Below, in pieces: positions 39,353 through 40,351 of a DNA stretch of 40,351 nucleotides. Within the stretch, counting starts at the first letter, position 1, and every line of letters begins with the position of its first letter. The notes beneath the pieces were generated by a model. The model made no database searches. It worked only from the letters and a program-made list of their open reading frames with translations, and had not been told where the DNA came from. Made by a program: the position numbers and the translations under genes. Source of the stretch: Nitrososphaerota archaeon. Its GTDB lineage: Archaea; Thermoproteota; Nitrososphaeria; Conexivisphaerales; UBA164. The stretch is taken from positions 1 through 40,351 of the forward strand of contig WYER01000004.1 of NCBI GenBank assembly GCA_009903795.1, written 5' to 3'.

Positions 39353-39889
39353 TTAAGAGGATTTTTCAAGCATTCTTGAAAAAGTCCAGATAACGGCATG
39401 TATTATTTCGTTAAGCCTTGTTTGTGTCCTGTAATTTTTTATGATAATCTGTTGTATTATCCCGTCTTTGATCTCAATAGTATAATCAAGTGATTTGCCC
39501 TGTTCAAGAGAACCGCTACTCTCTTCAGCTTTGTCTTTCTGCTTTATCTGTTCAAGGATTTTATTTATAAAAAAGGACCTAAAAGGTGGGACATCAACTC
39601 TTAAGTTAAGCTCAGGGTTTGGTTTTATGATTGCCGTATCTTTCGTTATCATTACTTGTCCAAGGAGTTGCCCATCTTTTGGCCGCCTGAGCTCCCTTAC
39701 TTCTGCCTCCTGTTCCTTTTTGCCCTCAATGGGCATCTGCACAGCTTTAACAAAAGATTCTTTCTTGAGTATGCTGTCTATTACGTTAAGAATATCCGTG
39801 TAAAAAGTTTCTTCTTCTTTAAGCTCTTCTAGCTTTTCCTCTACCCTTGACCTTAAATTAGCAATTTTTTCTAAATCTTCAGAGCTCAC
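39353..39889 (-). CDS. Hypothetical protein with N-terminal coiled coil
   Basis: 178 residues, family not recognised. Residues 1-45 are a heptad-like coiled coil (LEKIANLRSRVEEKLEELKEEETFY). The middle has VMITKDTAIIKPNPELNLRVDVPPFRSFFINKIL, and the end is an amphipathic alpha-beta region (IIKNYRTQTRLNEIIHAVIWTFSRML). A GTG start. It lies between the convergent PadR gene and the element relic at 39.94 kb. Confidence 0.6.
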   Translation of the reverse strand: MSSEDLEKIANLRSRVEEKLEELKEEETFYTDILNVIDSILKKESFVKAVQMPIEGKKEQEAEVRELRRPKDGQLLGQVMITKDTAIIKPNPELNLRVDVPPFRSFFINKILEQIKQKDKAEESSGSLEQGKSLDYTIEIKDGIIQQIIIKNYRTQTRLNEIIHAVIWTFSRMLEKSS

Positions 39890-39942
39890 GTTTTTTGAGT
39901 TTATAGCTTCTAACTAATAACTCTTTTTATTTTTAACGTATC

Positions 39943-40351
39943 GGGGTTAAGGAGCAAAATCCCCTTCGGTGAGCTTTAGATAGCCCCTTACAACAGGTTT
40001 TTATATAAAGAGAAAATATTACATTGTTAGTGCCAACTTAGAGAAGAATGCCAAGCTCAGGGAGAAGAGGAAGCAAACCTTGCTTAGGAGAAAGTCTCAA
40101 GAAGCAAAAACTTTTGAGCTGAAATTTGAAAAAGCAAGATCTCCAAAGCCAAGCTTGCTATCCTTAACCGACTCTTTCTTGAAGCTAAATGGTTTACTAA
40201 TTACATCATAGCAAACGGAATACTTTAAATCACATGCGGACTACAAGGTAAAAACGGTTCCTGTCAAGGTAGGCAATACGTTTTAGGAAAGAGAAAATCA
40301 AGTGCTTTCATCTCAGATGAAATAAGCCCTGATAAAAAGGCTTCAGGACAA
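39943..40351 (+). pseudogene. Decayed tnpB with left end (continues past window)
   Basis: The left end has AAGGAGCAAAATCCCCTT, matching the hairpin at 24.71 kb, and ATTGTTAGTG 74 bp later. The coding part then shifts between frames. Frame pieces read LREKRKQTLLRRKS, then KTFELKFEKA, then KLAILNRLFLEAKWFTNYI, then KTVPVKVGNTF, a stop, VLSSQMK, a stop, and ALIKRLQD. These match the conserved N-terminus of archaeal TnpB (LNRLFLEAKWFYNYI and LSSQMKQ blocks). At least two frame changes and in-frame stops make it a pseudogene. It runs out of the window at 40351. Confidence 0.85.

Noticed and set aside
1-40351. CRISPR array
   Set aside because: No regularly spaced repeats of 24-40 bp were seen on either strand; the repeats present are single diverged pairs.

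Overview
The window is archaeal chromosome. It carries archaeal or archaeo-eukaryotic informational genes: release factor aRF1, ValRS, archaeal DnaG, a GINS subunit, L44e, S27e, aIF2-alpha, Nop10, FEN-1, Nob1 and a Y-family polymerase. Many first genes have a TATA-like box about 25 nt before the start codon and little or no leader, while downstream genes follow GGTG-type ribosome binding sites or overlap the previous gene. The DNA is AT-rich, TTG and GTG starts are common, and a two-CXXC protein disulfide oxidoreductase is present. That fits a thermophilic, possibly thermoacidophilic archaeon, but I cannot name the lineage.

Left third (1-12.1 kb): accessory metabolism. A BmpA/NupOPQ-type nucleoside-family ABC importer (ATPase cut by the window edge, two permeases) is followed by a membrane-anchored protein of unknown function, a UbiD-family (de)carboxylase on the minus strand, an enamidase-like amidohydrolase, the molybdopterin subunit of a xanthine-dehydrogenase-family hydroxylase and a second UbiD-family protein. 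A ParB-like protein and a TrmB-family regulator close the block. Mo-hydroxylase, UbiD and enamidase chemistry together suggest catabolism of an N-heterocyclic aromatic acid, nicotinate-like. UbiX (prenyl-FMN synthesis), an SsnA-like aminohydrolase and MobA lie further right and could support it.

Middle (13-28.2 kb): mostly housekeeping. tRNA-Thr(GGT), valS and aRF1 are divergent from pyrH, a zinc-ribbon membrane protein, ubiX and a DUF429 protein. Then come dnaG, the SsnA-like aminohydrolase, a hotdog thioesterase, the tight operon GINS-L44e-S27e-aIF2alpha-Nop10 (nop10 is only 50 codons), two winged-helix proteins, and a PadR-controlled ABC exporter.

Right third (28.1-40.35 kb): CofE-like ligase, thioredoxin and protein disulfide oxidoreductase, MobA, fen-pcm, a cyclophilin-like protein, a TrmB regulator with a companion gene, a DinB polymerase, nob1, a two-TM protein, a tRNA-binding-domain protein, a second PadR regulator and a hypothetical gene.

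The gaps between genes hold a graveyard of IS200/IS605-type TnpB elements: two 5' ends sharing a left-end hairpin (24.71 kb and 39.94 kb), two 3' ends sharing a C-terminal motif (7.0 kb and 37.1 kb), and two further pairs of diverged dispersed repeats. No intact transposase, rRNA or CRISPR array is present.
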